A stretch of DNA of 37,306 nt from Deltaproteobacteria bacterium. GTDB taxonomy: Bacteria > Desulfobacterota > Syntrophia > Syntrophales > Smithellaceae. The notes under the pieces were generated by a model. The model made no database searches. It was not told the origin of the DNA and was given only the letters and a program-made list of their open reading frames with translations. Both the position numbers and the translations under genes were made by a program. Below are positions 23,417 to 33,949 of the stretch, one piece after another (the stretch's first letter is position 1; the number at the start of each line of letters is the position of its first letter). The stretch lies in assembly GCA_009668925.1 (NCBI GenBank), contig SBEK01000010.1, forward strand, positions 1 to 37,306, in the 5' to 3' direction.

Positions 23417-26400
23417 CAGGGATCGGAATCTCCGGGAAAATTGCCCGGGCCTTCATCAAATCCAAGCTGACGCCGCTTTTGGTCCTGGCGGCGCTTTTGC
23501 TGGGTCTGTTCGCCGTTGCGGTCACCCCTCGGGAGGAAGAACCCCAGATTGTCGTTCCCATGATCGACGTCTTTGTCAGCTATCCCGGCGCCTCTCCCCG
23601 GGAAGTTGAGGAGCGGGTAACGATCCCCATGGAGAAACTGCTCTACGAGATCAAAGGGGTCGAATACATCTATTCCATCGTCAAGCCGGGTTTCAATATC
23701 ACGATCGTTCGTTTTTACGTCGGCGAAAACATGGAAGAGAGTCTGGTGAAGCTTTACAATAAGCTGATGTCGCACTACGATCTCATCCCGCCGGGCGTCT
23801 CTCAACCGCTGGTGAAACCCAAGTCCATCGACGATGTCCCCATTTTGTCGCTCACGCTCTGGAGCCCCAATCCCCAATACACCGGCTACGAGCTGAGAAG
23901 GATCGCGACCGGACTTTGCCTGGAAATAAAGAAAAATTCCTCCATTTCGGAGACCACCATCATCGGCGGCCAGCGCCGCCAGGTCCGCATTACGCTGGAC
24001 CCGCAGCGCCTGCGCGCCTACCGCCTGTCGGCCTTTCAGATCATGGACACGCTCGAGAAGGCCAACGTGGCCATCCCCTCCGGCGTTTTCCCCGCGGGCA
24101 ACCGCGAGATCATCGTGGAAACGGGGCGCTTTCTCAAGAGCGCGGAAGATGCGGCCGACCTGGTCGTCCATGTCTTTAACGGCCGGCCCGTTTACCTGAA
24201 GGACGTCGCCTATGTCAGCGACGGACCGGAGGAAGCGGCCAACTATGTCTTCATGGGGCTGGGTCCGCAGGCCGCGGCCAAGGGGCTTGCGGGCAGTCCC
24301 GCCTCGCAGTATGAGGCCGTGACCATTGCCGTCTCCAAACAGAAAGGGGCCAACGCGAGCGTCGTCGCCGGGGAAGCGTTCCGCAAGGTGGACGCGCTTC
24401 GTGGCGGCCTGATCCCTAAGGATGTCCAGGTGACCGTCACCCGCAACTACGGGGAAACGGCCAAAGAAAAATCCGACGAACTTCTGTTTCACATGCTTCT
24501 GGCGACCGTCTCCGTGATCATCCTGATCGCCGTATTCCTGGGCTGGCGCGAATCCATCGTCGTCGCCGTCGCGGTCCCCGTGACGCTCGCCCTGACGCTT
24601 TTGACGACCTACTTCTACGGCTACACCCTGAACCGCGTGACGCTCTTTGCGCTTATCTTTTCCATCGGCATCCTGGTCGACGATGCGATTGTCGTCGTGG
24701 AAAATATCAACCGCCACTTCCGGATGCACAAGGTCGAGCCGCTCACGGCGGTCTATGCCGTGGATGAAGTCGGCAACCCCACGATCCTCGCCACCTTCAC
24801 GGTCATCGCCGCCCTGCTGCCCATGGCTTTCGTCTCGGGGCTCATGGGACCGTATATGCGCCCGATTCCGGTGGGCGCCTCGGCGGCCATGGTCTTTTCC
24901 CTGCTGGTCGCCTTTATCGTCAGCCCCTGGCTGGCCTACATTGTTTTGAAAAACGTCCGGCACCGGCCGGAAAAGGAAGGCCAAAGGCGCGGCCTGGCGG
25001 GCTTCTATGAAAAAGCCCTGGGTCCGCTGGTCGATGTCCGGAAAAAAAGAATCACTGCCTTCTTTGTGATTCTGACCTTTCTGCTCCTGTCCTTCGTCCT
25101 GGTGCCGCTCAAGCAAGTCACCATGAAGATGCTGCCCTTCGACAACAAGAGCGAGATGCAGGTCATCATCGACATGCCGGAAGGGCGGACGCTGGAGGAA
25201 ACAGCCGCCCTTTCGCGGGAGCTTACGGAATACCTGAAAACGGTGCCGGAGATGACGGATTACCAGACCTATGTGGGCACGGCAGCGCCGTATAATTTCA
25301 ACGGCCTCGTCCGCCATTACTTCCTGCGGACCGGAAGCAACGTGGCCGACATCCAGATCAATTTCGTCTCCAAGGATCAGCGCAAGGACCAGAGCCATGA
25401 TATCGCGAAACGTCTGCGGCCGGAACTGAAGCGCATCGCCGACCGCTACGGCGCCCGGATTAAAGTCGCCGAACTGCCTCCGGGCCCACCAGTCCTCTCC
25501 ACGCTGGTGGCGGAGATTTACGGCCCCGAGGCGCCGCGCCGGATCGCAATCGCCAGAACCGTGCGGGACATTTTCGACAAGACCGACGGCGTCGTGGATG
25601 TGGACTGGTTTGTGGAGGACGATCAGCAAAAGCTCACGTTCGAGGTCGATCGGGAAAAGGCCGCCCAGAACGGAATCAGCGCCGAGGCCGTCGCCCGCAC
25701 CGTCCGGATCGCCCTGGCCGGAGCCTCCGCCGGAATCGCGCATATGGAGCAGGAAAAAGAGCCGGTGGACATCCTGCTGCGCCTGCCGCAGGCCGCGCGG
25801 TCCAATCTGGCGGCCCTGCAGTCGCTCACGATTCCGACGCCTGCCGGAAAACTCGTGCCGCTCGCGGAACTCGTCACGGTCCGCACGGGGATGGAAGACA
25901 AAACGATTTACCACAAGAATCTGAAGCGGGTCACCTATGTGACGGGCGACGTCGCCGGAACAGAAGAGAGCCCCGTCTACGCCATCCTGAAGATGAAGGA
26001 AGACATCAAAAATATGAAGCTGCCGGAGGGGTATGAACTTGCGCAGTATTATACGGCGCAGCCCTGGCTCGAAAACGAATATTCCATGAAGTGGGACGGC
26101 GAGTGGCACATCACCTATGAAGTCTTCCGGGATCTGGGTCTGGCGTTTGCCGTCGTCCTCATGATCATTTACATCCTGGTTGTGGCGTGGTTTAAAAACT
26201 TCGTGACGCCGCTGGTCATCATGGCCCCGATTCCCCTGACCCTCGTCGGAATCCTGCCCGGCCACTGGATTTTCGGCGCCTTCTTCACGGCGACCTCCAT
26301 GATCGGCTTCATCGCCCTGGCGGGCATTGTGGTGCGCAATTCCATCCTCCTGGTGGATTTTATCCAGATGGAATGGCGCGACACGGGCGACCTCAAGCAG

Positions 26401-26640
26401 GCGCTGATCAAGGCGGGCGCCGTACGCTTCCGGCCGATCGTGCTGACCGCGGCGGCGGTTGTCGTCGGCTCTTTCGTCATGCTGTTCGATCCGATTTTTC
26501 AGGGACTGGCCATCGCCATGATGTTCGGAGCCGTGGCCTCGACGGCGCTCACGCTTGTCGCCGTTCCACTGCTCTATTATGAATTTTTTAAAAACAAAGC
26601 CTGTCCTCTCCGGAAAGAGCCCGAGCCTGAGGACATTTAA
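23413..26640 (+). CDS. RND-family efflux pump, inner-membrane permease
   Basis: A 1075-residue proton-driven trimeric exporter of the AcrB superfamily. The N-terminal helix is followed by the [20 protein letters not shown] porter entry. The TM4 proton-relay motif [15 protein letters not shown] has Asp423/Asp424. The second half repeats the fold, with TM bundle residues about 890-1060. Two large periplasmic loops are present. The sequence looks nearer to a broad HAE1-like/cation-multidrug group than to CusA heavy-metal pumps, because Met-rich metal motifs are not evident; substrate unknown. Last gene of the DUF2892-TolC-MFP-RND operon. Confidence 0.92.
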   Translation: MTGIGISGKIARAFIKSKLTPLLVLAALLLGLFAVAVTPREEEPQIVVPMIDVFVSYPGASPREVEERVTIPMEKLLYEIKGVEYIYSIVKPGFNITIVRFYVGENMEESLVKLYNKLMSHYDLIPPGVSQPLVKPKSIDDVPILSLTLWSPNPQYTGYELRRIATGLCLEIKKNSSISETTIIGGQRRQVRITLDPQRLRAYRLSAFQIMDTLEKANVAIPSGVFPAGNREIIVETGRFLKSAEDAADLVVHVFNGRPVYLKDVAYVSDGPEEAANYVFMGLGPQAAAKGLAGSPASQYEAVTIAVSKQKGANASVVAGEAFRKVDALRGGLIPKDVQVTVTRNYGETAKEKSDELLFHMLLATVSVIILIAVFLGWRESIVVAVAVPVTLALTLLTTYFYGYTLNRVTLFALIFSIGILVDDAIVVVENINRHFRMHKVEPLTAVYAVDEVGNPTILATFTVIAALLPMAFVSGLMGPYMRPIPVGASAAMVFSLLVAFIVSPWLAYIVLKNVRHRPEKEGQRRGLAGFYEKALGPLVDVRKKRITAFFVILTFLLLSFVLVPLKQVTMKMLPFDNKSEMQVIIDMPEGRTLEETAALSRELTEYLKTVPEMTDYQTYVGTAAPYNFNGLVRHYFLRTGSNVADIQINFVSKDQRKDQSHDIAKRLRPELKRIADRYGARIKVAELPPGPPVLSTLVAEIYGPEAPRRIAIARTVRDIFDKTDGVVDVDWFVEDDQQKLTFEVDREKAAQNGISAEAVARTVRIALAGASAGIAHMEQEKEPVDILLRLPQAARSNLAALQSLTIPTPAGKLVPLAELVTVRTGMEDKTIYHKNLKRVTYVTGDVAGTEESPVYAILKMKEDIKNMKLPEGYELAQYYTAQPWLENEYSMKWDGEWHITYEVFRDLGLAFAVVLMIIYILVVAWFKNFVTPLVIMAPIPLTLVGILPGHWIFGAFFTATSMIGFIALAGIVVRNSILLVDFIQMEWRDTGDLKQALIKAGAVRFRPIVLTAAAVVVGSFVMLFDPIFQGLAIAMMFGAVASTALTLVAVPLLYYEFFKNKACPLRKEPEPEDI

Positions 26641-26749
26641 GGGAAGGCGTCAGCATCCATACAGTTCATCCGGCGCCTGACCAATGCGGCCGATCCGCAT
26701 CGTCGAAAAATAATCATGGGATGTTTTTTGGGGCGGCTAAAAAAAAAGA

Positions 26750-26801
26750 GCCCCGGCGCTCTCCGGGACCAGGGGGCGGTCTATGCGGAGAGCGCCGGGG
26801 C
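26750..26801 (-). terminator. Strong intrinsic terminator of the minus-strand catabolic operon
   Basis: Perfect 16-bp inverted repeat, GCCCCGGCGCTCTCCG (26750-26765) and CGGAGAGCGCCGGGGC (26786-26801), loop 20 nt. Read on the minus strand it is followed by TCTTTTTTTTTAG. The plus-strand side lacks a T-run, so it terminates transcripts from the thiolase side. Confidence 0.9.
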
Positions 26802-26910
26802 AATAAGAAGGGGGCTAGAGGGATTTCAGGCAATCATCCGGCCAAACCCGACCGGCGCTGCCGGGCGGCACATGAACCTCTCAGCGCGGATCATGCGGAT
26901 TGCCTCTTCG

Positions 26911-28134
26911 TTATTTCCTTAAATTTTCAATAATGGATACCACACCCTGGCCGCCGCCGCAGCACGATGAAAAGAGTCCGTAGCGGCCGCCCGTACGTTC
27001 CAGCTGCCTCATGGCGAACATGGCGACGCGGGCGCCGGAGGCCCCGTTGGCATGGCCGAAAGCAATCGCGCCGCCCAGGGGATTCCATTTGTTCAGGTCA
27101 ATCCTTTCGCCGGTCTGTTTTTCCAGCTCCTTGATCACGGCCAGATTCTGCACGGCAAAGGCCTCATTGCATTCGATGACGTCGATGTCGGAAAGCTTGA
27201 GTCCCGCCCGTTTCAGGGCAATGGGGACGGCATAGGCCGGAGCGATGCCCATGATCGACGGATCCACGCCGTATTCGGCGCCGCAAATCCAGCGGGCAAA
27301 AGGCTTGTAACCCCATTCTCTGGCTTTTTCCGCGGTGGTCATCAACACGAAGGCGCCGCCGTCATTGAGGCCGGATGCATTGCCCGCGGTCACCGTACCT
27401 CCGTCTTTCTTGAAAGCCGGCGGCAGCTTGGCGAGAACGTCGAGGGGTTCCAGGCGGGGATGCTCGTCAATTCTAAACTCCAGGGGCGGTTTCTTCTTTC
27501 CCTGCGGGACGAAGACCGTCACGATTTCATCCTCAAAATAGCCTGCGTCCATCGCTTTTTTGGCGAGCGTCTGGCTGCGGAAAGCAAACTGGTCCTGCTC
27601 TTCGCGGGAGATGTTGTACATCGCCTGCAGGTTTTCCGCCGTCATGCCCATTTCAAAGGGCGGATACGCGCGGCCTTCTTTCGGCTTCGGCTGCAGCTCG
27701 TAAACCAGCTGCTTGGGGGGCGTAATGCGGTAGGGCTGGACGCTCGAAGAAAATTTGAAGGGAAGCTGGCTGAAGGATTCCATACCGCCGGCAATGATCG
27801 TGTCGGCCTGCCCGCAGAGGATCTTCCAGGCGGCATGATTGATGCTGTCAATGGCCGACCCGCACTGCATTTCTACGTAGGAGGCCGTGGTCGTTACCGG
27901 AAGGCCGGCATCCAGAATGATCCAGCGGGCCGGATCGAGAGCGCGGGCCACATGGAAGGCGGTTCCGGCGAAAACGGAATCCACCACGCCGCGTTCGACG
28001 ATTTTGGTCTTGTCGACCAGACCCTTGAGGGCGATGCTGCCCAGTTCTTCCGCCGTAAAATCTTTGAGGCTGCCGCCCAATCTGCCGAAGGCCGTGCGCA
28101 CGCCTTCAATAAATACTACTTCTCTGTCTTTCAT
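26911..28134 (-). CDS. Thiolase (acetyl-CoA C-acyltransferase)
   Basis: A 407-residue degradative or biosynthetic thiolase that cleaves 3-ketoacyl-CoA with CoA, or the reverse. Catalytic Cys91 sits in YVEMQCGSAIDS. The other active-site regions are ECNEAFAVQNLAV, GGAIAFGHANGASGAR with the catalytic His, and the C-terminal SSCCGGGQG with the second Cys. GHANG replaces the usual GHPxG, and CCGGGQG replaces CxGGGMG, a slightly divergent active site. It is the last gene of the cluster, 36 nt after hbd, followed by the terminator at 26750-26801. Confidence 0.9.
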   Translation of the reverse strand: MKDREVVFIEGVRTAFGRLGGSLKDFTAEELGSIALKGLVDKTKIVERGVVDSVFAGTAFHVARALDPARWIILDAGLPVTTTASYVEMQCGSAIDSINHAAWKILCGQADTIIAGGMESFSQLPFKFSSSVQPYRITPPKQLVYELQPKPKEGRAYPPFEMGMTAENLQAMYNISREEQDQFAFRSQTLAKKAMDAGYFEDEIVTVFVPQGKKKPPLEFRIDEHPRLEPLDVLAKLPPAFKKDGGTVTAGNASGLNDGGAFVLMTTAEKAREWGYKPFARWICGAEYGVDPSIMGIAPAYAVPIALKRAGLKLSDIDVIECNEAFAVQNLAVIKELEKQTGERIDLNKWNPLGGAIAFGHANGASGARVAMFAMRQLERTGGRYGLFSSCCGGGQGVVSIIENLRK

Positions 28135-28170
28135 TGCTTTTCCCTTTCCGTATCCAAAACGGTTGTATTT

Positions 28171-29028
28171 TTATTTGTTGTCGTAGGTGTAAAACCCTTC
28201 GCCGGTTTTCCGGCCAAGTTTCTTCTGGGCCAGCATCTTACCGAAAAGCGGCGACGGCTTGTAGCGTTCTTCCCCGGTCATCTGATACATGGCATCAATC
28301 GCGTTGGCGCAGACATCCACGCCCGCCAGATCGATGATTTCGGTGATCCCCATCGGCCAGTTGCAGCCCAGCTTCATGGCCTGGTCGATATCCTGCGCCG
28401 TCGAGTCTCCGCGCTCAATCATATCGGCGGCTTCGTTATAAATCAGGCACAAGAACCGGTTGACGATGAAGCCCGGAATATCCTTCACCACAATGGGTGT
28501 TTTGCCAAACGCCTTGCAGATCTCGACGGTCTTTGCGGCTGTGGCATCACTTGTCTTCGCCCCGCGGATGACTTCGACCAGACGCATCGCCGGAACCGGG
28601 CTGAAATAATGGGTGCCGATGACCCGCTCCGGATGCTTCGTTACGGCGGCAATGGATGAAATACTGAGCGTGGACGTATTGCTGGCCAGAATAACATTCG
28701 CCGGGCACAGCGCGTCGAGTTTCTGGAAGATTTCCTTCTTCAGTTCAAATTTCTCAAAAACGGCCTCCACAACCATCACCACGTCCTTCACGGCCGAGGC
28801 CATATCGGTTGTGCCCGAAAGCCGCGACAAAATGTCGTCGCACTGGGCTTGACTCAGTTTGCCTTTTTCAACTTTTTTCCCGACGAACTTGCGAATATTG
28901 GCGATGCCCCGATCCACAAATCCCTGTTCGGTGTCCACAAGATTTACCTGAAAACCCGCTTCCACGGCGACCTGGGCAATGCCCGATCCCATCGTACCCG
29001 AACCGATAACGGCTATTTTTTCTGTCAT
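28171..29028 (-). CDS. hbd: 3-hydroxyacyl-CoA (3-hydroxybutyryl-CoA) dehydrogenase
   Basis: A 285-residue single-domain-pair enzyme oxidising (S)-3-hydroxyacyl-CoA with NAD+. The nucleotide motif GSGTMGSGIA is at 9-18. The catalytic His140 lies in GTHYFSPVPAMRLVEV with Glu152 twelve residues later, and IPGFIVNRFL begins the C-terminal dimerisation domain. Length matches clostridial Hbd/PaaH rather than multifunctional FadB. Placed between an SDR and the thiolase in one transcription unit, with about 40 nt gaps. Whether the chain is C4 or longer cannot be told. Confidence 0.92.
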   Translation of the reverse strand: MTEKIAVIGSGTMGSGIAQVAVEAGFQVNLVDTEQGFVDRGIANIRKFVGKKVEKGKLSQAQCDDILSRLSGTTDMASAVKDVVMVVEAVFEKFELKKEIFQKLDALCPANVILASNTSTLSISSIAAVTKHPERVIGTHYFSPVPAMRLVEVIRGAKTSDATAAKTVEICKAFGKTPIVVKDIPGFIVNRFLCLIYNEAADMIERGDSTAQDIDQAMKLGCNWPMGITEIIDLAGVDVCANAIDAMYQMTGEERYKPSPLFGKMLAQKKLGRKTGEGFYTYDNK

Positions 29029-29068
29029 AATGAAATACCTCTTTTATTTTTTGTTTAAGTAATGCTGT

Positions 29069-29830
29069 TTACAAATAGCCATACGCCAGCCAGCCGCCGT
29101 CAATATTGACGATGCTGCCGGTCATATAGGCGGACTCCTCGGAGGCGATATAAACGGCCAATCCCGCAATATCCTCAACTTCGCCGATCCTGCCCTGAGG
29201 CGTGCGCCTCAGAATCGCTTCGAGCGAAATGGCTCCTTTATCAATAACGTCCTGGACCAGTTCCGTCCTCACATATCCCGGGGCGATGGCATTCACGCGG
29301 ATTTTGCGGTCCGCCCATTCGATGGCCAAGACCTTGGTCAACTCATTCACCGCCGCTTTGCTGGCGCAATAAGCGGCGCGCCGGGGCGCGGCAAGAATTC
29401 CGTTGACCGATGAAATATTGATGATGTTGCCGCCGCCCTGCGGCATCATGACGCGCGCCGCCGCCTGCGACGCATAAAACACACTGAACAAATCGGTTTC
29501 CAGCGCGGCGCGCCAGTCTGCAGGCGATAGATCTTCGGACGGTCCGCCCATGGTGATGCCGGCGTTATTCACCAGCAGATCAAGACGGCCATAGCGGTCA
29601 ACGGCCTTCGCAACCAGGTCATTGATGCTTTCCACGTTTCTCACGTCAACGGCAACGGCCGCGGCCTCGCCGCCCGCCGCCTTGATTTCCCGGACAGCCT
29701 CTTCCAGAACCGAGAGCGTTCGGCTGGCCAGAACAACCGAGGCCCCTTCCCGGGCGAACCTGAGCGCAATGCCTTTGCCGATGCCTTTGCTGGCGCCCGT
29801 AACGATCGCCACTTTATTCTTCAGTTTCAT
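29069..29830 (-). CDS. SDR-family oxidoreductase (FabG-like)
   Basis: A 253-residue classical SDR with TGASKGIG (11-18), NNAG (88-91), Ser141 (NISSVNG) and Tyr154/Lys158 (YCASK), then IAPGYVRTEL and the IDGG end. The SRT after beta-2 is compatible with NADP(H). In this operon, next to a CoA-transferase, hydroxyacyl-CoA dehydrogenase and thiolase, it probably oxidises or reduces a hydroxy group of the imported acid. It need not be a fatty-acid-synthesis FabG. It starts 19 nt after the end of the CoA-transferase beta gene. Confidence 0.9.
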   Translation of the reverse strand: MKLKNKVAIVTGASKGIGKGIALRFAREGASVVLASRTLSVLEEAVREIKAAGGEAAAVAVDVRNVESINDLVAKAVDRYGRLDLLVNNAGITMGGPSEDLSPADWRAALETDLFSVFYASQAAARVMMPQGGGNIINISSVNGILAAPRRAAYCASKAAVNELTKVLAIEWADRKIRVNAIAPGYVRTELVQDVIDKGAISLEAILRRTPQGRIGEVEDIAGLAVYIASEESAYMTGSIVNIDGGWLAYGYL

Positions 29831-29849
29831 AAATCCTCCCGCACCGGGG

Positions 29850-30680
29850 TCATACAGTCTTCCGGGCGCGCAGTTCCGCTTTTTTCTGGATGGCGGCGTT
29901 GCGCAGTTCCACGGTCAATTCGCGGCCGGCGGAAAGCTCCGGAGCGAAATTGCGGATGAAATCGATTTCCGCATCCGTCGGACGTTCGGTCTCGGCGAGA
30001 TCCGGCGCTACCCGCAAATCCCAGGGAATGTCTTTTTTGATGGATTCGAGGCTCACACCGGGATGAATCGTGGCGAGATACATCTCTTTCGTCACCGCAT
30101 CAAAACGGAAAATCCCCTTCGTGCTGATCAGCGCCGAAGGTCCGGAGCCGATGGGGAACAGGCCCGTTTTATCGCGGCTGTCCCCGCCATCGAGGTAGCC
30201 GGGGGAAGTGAAATAGTCCAGTGTGTTGACAAAAGTGCCGCCCCGCATGGTGAGGACGGTCCGTTTGGCATAGGAAATAAAATCAGCCGCCCCGCCGGAC
30301 CCCGGCAGCCGCATGGTCGGCTTTTCGTAGTCACCGATGACGGTCGTATTGAGATTGCCGTACTTATCGACCTGCGCGACACCGAGGAAACAAACATCGA
30401 CAAAACCGCGGTACGTGGCGGTGAAGGCCGAGAAAAGATCCGTGGCATAGGAAAATCCGCGGGCGGAATGCGCATCGGCGATATTGTTCAGAGACAGGAG
30501 GGGACGGATGTCCACAATGCCCGATTCCATCATGAGCGTGGCGTGAGGCGCCAGCAGCTGTTTGGCCAGCGCGCCCGCCGTCATGGGGACGCCGACGCCC
30601 AGGACCACATTCTCATAATCATGAATTTCCCGGGCCACCGCAATGGCCAGCAGTTCATCGAGCGTAAAGGGTTTACCCAT
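29850..30680 (-). CDS. CoA-transferase beta subunit (glutaconate CoA-transferase type)
   Basis: A 276-residue partner of the alpha subunit; class I CoA-transferases form a gamma-glutamyl-CoA intermediate. The probable catalytic Glu52 is in MESGIVD, matching the VESGLMD context of GctB as I recall it. GSGGAADF, NTTVIGDYEKPTMRLPGSGG and FTSPGYLDGG also match Gct-like beta subunits. Having the Glu argues against the IpdAB-type hydrolases, which lack it. The start overlaps the alpha gene's stop by 8 nt, so the two are translationally coupled. Substrate unknown. Confidence 0.88.
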   Translation of the reverse strand: MGKPFTLDELLAIAVAREIHDYENVVLGVGVPMTAGALAKQLLAPHATLMMESGIVDIRPLLSLNNIADAHSARGFSYATDLFSAFTATYRGFVDVCFLGVAQVDKYGNLNTTVIGDYEKPTMRLPGSGGAADFISYAKRTVLTMRGGTFVNTLDYFTSPGYLDGGDSRDKTGLFPIGSGPSALISTKGIFRFDAVTKEMYLATIHPGVSLESIKKDIPWDLRVAPDLAETERPTDAEIDFIRNFAPELSAGRELTVELRNAAIQKKAELRARKTV

Positions 30681-31722
30681 AAACTTTCCCTCTCTCTTTC
30701 AACAATTGTTCCAGCTCCGGAAGGGTGACGCCCATGCTTCTTTCCCGGCCTTCGCGGTCCCAGTGCGAGGTAAACGCCGCGCCGTAATCGGCCGGGGCGG
30801 AATAGAACGGTTTGGCCCTGAGTTCATCGAGCGTTTCCGAGCCGAACTTCGCGATGTAATGATCAATGTAGTGCGCGCGGTCCGGACAGCCGTAAACCCA
30901 TTCCTCCATCCAGGCTTGAAGTCCGGAAGCGGTGGCCGCGGCCGCGGTAAACAGGCTGTTGTACATGAAGGTATCCACGTTATAGTATCCGAGCACTTCC
31001 GTCGGATGAGCCCCCCACGGGACCTCCACGACGGCGTTGACGCGATAGCCCGGAATAATGGTCAGATGAGGGCTCGATTCGATGATGCCGTGATCGACGA
31101 TCTCCTCACAGGAGACGATGATCTTTTTGCTGGCGAGCGCCGCCGCCGCCACGGAGCCCATGGCGCCCCAGTATTGGGCGTTGCCTTCGGAATCGGCGCG
31201 CTGAACGTGAATGACGCATACATCCGGCTCGGCGGCCGGAACGGTTAATTTTTCCTTTCCCGTGTACGGGCATTTGATGATCCGGAATTTATTTTCTCCC
31301 ATGAACCCGCGCCTGCGGAAGATATCCGTCACCATGACGCCTTCCAGAACCGGCATGAAGGAAAATCCGTGCATGCCGGCAACCAGCCGCGCGTTGTATT
31401 CAAAATTGGTGTAATCCTCAATTTGCAGCGTTCCCGCATTCAGGGCCCGCTCGACGGCCGAGCCGCCCTTCTTGCCGCCTGAACGCATCACATAGGTGCT
31501 GACCAGCCGTTCAACACATCCGCCGGCCACCAGGACTTCCACATCAAAAATGCCGGATTGCGAATAGAGCGTAAAGCCCTTCTTGCCCTGTCTGGTTATT
31601 TCGTAAACAAGTTCGGCGCAGCTTCCCACGGTATAGTTGCCGATCACCAGTTCGTCGCCGTCATGCACGAATCTTTCCACTGCCTCTCTGGCGCTCATGA
31701 CCTTACCGTTTACTTCCGCCAT
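30673..31722 (-). CDS. CoA-transferase alpha subunit (glutaconate CoA-transferase type)
   Basis: A 349-residue alpha subunit. VMSAREAVERFVHDGDELVIGNYTVGSCAELVYEI is the family N-terminus (glycine-containing CoA-binding turn), with LVAGMHGFSFMPV and HVQRADSEGNAQYWG further on. The start at 31722 is preferred: GAGGA lies seven nt upstream and it agrees with the family N-terminus. An in-frame ATG at 31803 adds 27 atypical residues behind a weak site. It lies about 170 nt behind the binding-protein gene and overlaps the beta subunit by 8 nt. It probably activates the acid brought in by the Liv-type transporter. Confidence 0.88.
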   Translation of the reverse strand: MAEVNGKVMSAREAVERFVHDGDELVIGNYTVGSCAELVYEITRQGKKGFTLYSQSGIFDVEVLVAGGCVERLVSTYVMRSGGKKGGSAVERALNAGTLQIEDYTNFEYNARLVAGMHGFSFMPVLEGVMVTDIFRRRGFMGENKFRIIKCPYTGKEKLTVPAAEPDVCVIHVQRADSEGNAQYWGAMGSVAAAALASKKIIVSCEEIVDHGIIESSPHLTIIPGYRVNAVVEVPWGAHPTEVLGYYNVDTFMYNSLFTAAAATASGLQAWMEEWVYGCPDRAHYIDHYIAKFGSETLDELRAKPFYSAPADYGAAFTSHWDREGRERSMGVTLPELEQLLKERGKVYG

Positions 31723-31891
31723 ATAACGTCCTCGCTCTTCATAAACCAAAAACTTACCTTTAATTTCATCTTCCGTCCCGCTGGGGATGACCCCTTCCGC
31801 CATACGCGGCTTCCGGGATCATCCCCTGAGGAGGGAAAGGATGCTCTGAAACTTGAAAGCAAATGTCCGAATCAAACAGACACGCCTTCGT

Positions 31892-33106
31892 CTACTTCAT
31901 CTTGCAGCCCGTATCCGCGCAGGAAACTTCCACGGACTTGGCGGTCGCCATGCCTTTGGGCGCCTCGAAGGCATGCTTGAAATACTTGGTCTTGGGTACA
32001 ATTTCCGTAAACCAGTAAGGCACCTGGGCCTGATGGTCGCAAGCTCTCATGGTCCAGACGCCGGCGGGGCCGTCATAGGACAGTCCTTCCCAGGCCTTGA
32101 TCACAGCCGCTACGTCGGTTGAGCCGGCTTTTTTAACGGCTTCGGCCCAGAACATCGTGGCGATGTAAGCTTTACCGCGCAGCCAGGTCGGATAATACCC
32201 TTTGTCTTTGTAGAATTTGGCGACAAAGGCTTCATTCTTTTTGGTGGGAATGGACAGGGTATAAATTTCCGCGCCCATGTTGCCGATCATCAGGTTGTCG
32301 TTGCCCAGTGCTTCGATGGTGACTTCGTCATTGATATAGTAAGAGAACACCTTCTGATTCATCCCCATGGGACGGCCCTGCTTCAGAAGCAGCGTCAGGT
32401 CGTTGCCCCAGTTGGGTGTGAAAATGACATCCGGTTTTGCCGCGATGAGCTGGCTGGCGTAGGGGCCGTAATCTTTGGTGCCGGCCGGATGATAGAGTTC
32501 AGCCACAATTTTCGTGGAGGGACTGACCTTGGCGATTTCTTTTTTGAAAGCGGCCAGCGCTTCCTGACCGAAAGAATAATCCTGGGCGATAATGGCGACT
32601 TTCTTGTAACCCATTTTGGCAATCAACTGCGCCAGCGCGAAAGAACGGCCGTCCGTGCTTCCGCCGGGCCGGAAGAAATTCTTGCTGCATTTCACGCCCG
32701 TCATGCTGGCGGCATCCATTCCGTAGGTGTACATGATGACATTCTGTTTTTCCGCCAGCTGCCCCATGGCCGCGCCGACGGAGCTGCCCGTACCGCCGCC
32801 GAAGAACTTCACGCCGTCTTTCAGGATCAGACTCTGAGCTTTCCTCGTGGCGACATCCGGCTTCAGTTCGGAATCGATCCGGATAACTTCGACTTTTTTG
32901 CCCAGAAGTCCGCCGCTTTCATTGATCACTTTAACGGCATATTCCGCGCCGTCCAGATAGCGTTCACCGATGTCCTTGAATGTTCCTGAAAGGGGTTCGA
33001 CTATCCCGAGTTTGATGGTGTCATCGGCCGCCGCTGCGAATCCAGGCATTGCCAGCATGAAAACCATGGAAAGAAAACACAAACCGTAAACAAGCTTTTT
33101 TCTCAT
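31892..33106 (-). CDS. Liv-type ABC transporter substrate-binding protein
   Basis: A 404-residue periplasmic binding protein of the Peripl_BP_6 (LivK-like) family. Signal peptide LVYGLCFLSMVFMLAMPGFAAAA is cleaved near AAA-DD. The mature start IKLGIVEPLSGTFKDIGERYLDGAEYAVKVINE is classic. AKPDVIF and WTMRACDHQAQVPYW follow. Relatives bind branched-chain amino acids, but equally urea, amides, aromatic and aliphatic carboxylates. Two Cys close to the C-terminus (CADTGC) could form a disulfide. The ATG at 33106 has an excellent GGGAGGTG four nt away; 93 nt of upstream open frame is rejected. It is separated by 130 nt from livF and is probably also transcribed more strongly on its own. Confidence 0.92.
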   Translation of the reverse strand: MRKKLVYGLCFLSMVFMLAMPGFAAAADDTIKLGIVEPLSGTFKDIGERYLDGAEYAVKVINESGGLLGKKVEVIRIDSELKPDVATRKAQSLILKDGVKFFGGGTGSSVGAAMGQLAEKQNVIMYTYGMDAASMTGVKCSKNFFRPGGSTDGRSFALAQLIAKMGYKKVAIIAQDYSFGQEALAAFKKEIAKVSPSTKIVAELYHPAGTKDYGPYASQLIAAKPDVIFTPNWGNDLTLLLKQGRPMGMNQKVFSYYINDEVTIEALGNDNLMIGNMGAEIYTLSIPTKKNEAFVAKFYKDKGYYPTWLRGKAYIATMFWAEAVKKAGSTDVAAVIKAWEGLSYDGPAGVWTMRACDHQAQVPYWFTEIVPKTKYFKHAFEAPKGMATAKSVEVSCADTGCKMK

Positions 33107-33236
33107 AAAACACCTCCCGTTTCTTCTGTTGTTCATTTCTTTTTCACGCTTAATCATCACACAATAAAGCAGTGACCCAGTATGACGCGTACCACACAAT
33201 TCAGCGCCGCCGAAGCCGCGATGAATTGCGACCTCG

Positions 33237-33947
33237 CTAAACTTCCAGATAATTTTTCCGCACGTCCTCCGCCGCCAGAAGCTCCGCCTGGTTGCCCGAA
33301 AAAACGATCTGTCCCTTGCTCATGATATAGAAGCGGTCCGCCACCTTGATGGCCGCCTTGAAATTCTGTTCGACCATCAGGACGGTTACTCCGGATTTCC
33401 GGACCGTGGCCAGCATCTCCAGAACGTCTTTGACGATGAGCGGGGCCAACCCTTCCGTCGGTTCATCCACCAGAATGACGCGGGGGTTCCCCATGAGCGT
33501 CCGCACCACGGTGAGCATTTGCTGTTCGCCGCCGGACAGATGACTTCCCTTGTTGTTGCACCGCTCCTTGAGGCGGGGGAAGAGTTCGTAAATTTTTTCG
33601 ATGGTCCAGCCCCCTTCTGCGCTATTTTCTTTCTTTCCGCTCTTGATGCCCATCAGCAGATTCTCATGAACGGTGAGGCTGCGAAAAATCCGCCGGTCCT
33701 CGGGAACATAGCCGACGCCGAGGCGGGCGATTTCGTAAGGCTGCAGGCCCACCAGCTCCTGATCATGGAAGCGGACGCTGCCCTGCTCGGGCTTCACAAC
33801 CCCCATAATGCTCTTTAATGTGGTGGATTTGCCGACGCCGTTTCTTCCCAGGAGACACACCATTTCCCCCTCCTGCAAATTCAGGGAAACGCCGTGCAGA
33901 ATATGACTCTTGCCGTAATAGCTGTGAATATTTTTGACTTCTAGCAT
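33237..33947 (-). CDS. livF: Liv-type ABC transporter ATPase
   Basis: A 236-residue cytoplasmic ATPase. Walker A GRNGVGKST (residues about 34-42), signature LSGGEQQML, Walker B VILVDEPTEG and the switch His region VLMVEQN are all intact. Short length and the ENxLMG segment mark LivF rather than LivG. Starts two nt after livG ends. Confidence 0.93.
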   Translation of the reverse strand: MLEVKNIHSYYGKSHILHGVSLNLQEGEMVCLLGRNGVGKSTTLKSIMGVVKPEQGSVRFHDQELVGLQPYEIARLGVGYVPEDRRIFRSLTVHENLLMGIKSGKKENSAEGGWTIEKIYELFPRLKERCNNKGSHLSGGEQQMLTVVRTLMGNPRVILVDEPTEGLAPLIVKDVLEMLATVRKSGVTVLMVEQNFKAAIKVADRFYIMSKGQIVFSGNQAELLAAEDVRKNYLEV

Positions 33948-33949
33948 AT

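Noticed and set aside
23311..26265. Very long minus-strand open frame (984 codons) opposite the RND pump
   Set aside because: It is antisense to a fully recognisable RND permease. Its product is low-complexity, His/Asp/Gly/Arg-rich, as expected of a GC-rich antisense frame, with no domain.
27052..28659. 535-codon plus-strand frame over thiolase and hbd
   Set aside because: Antisense shadow spanning two genuine, well-conserved genes.
29622..30728. Long plus-strand frame opposite the SDR and CoA-transferase genes
   Set aside because: Antisense to intact conserved genes; composition not protein-like.
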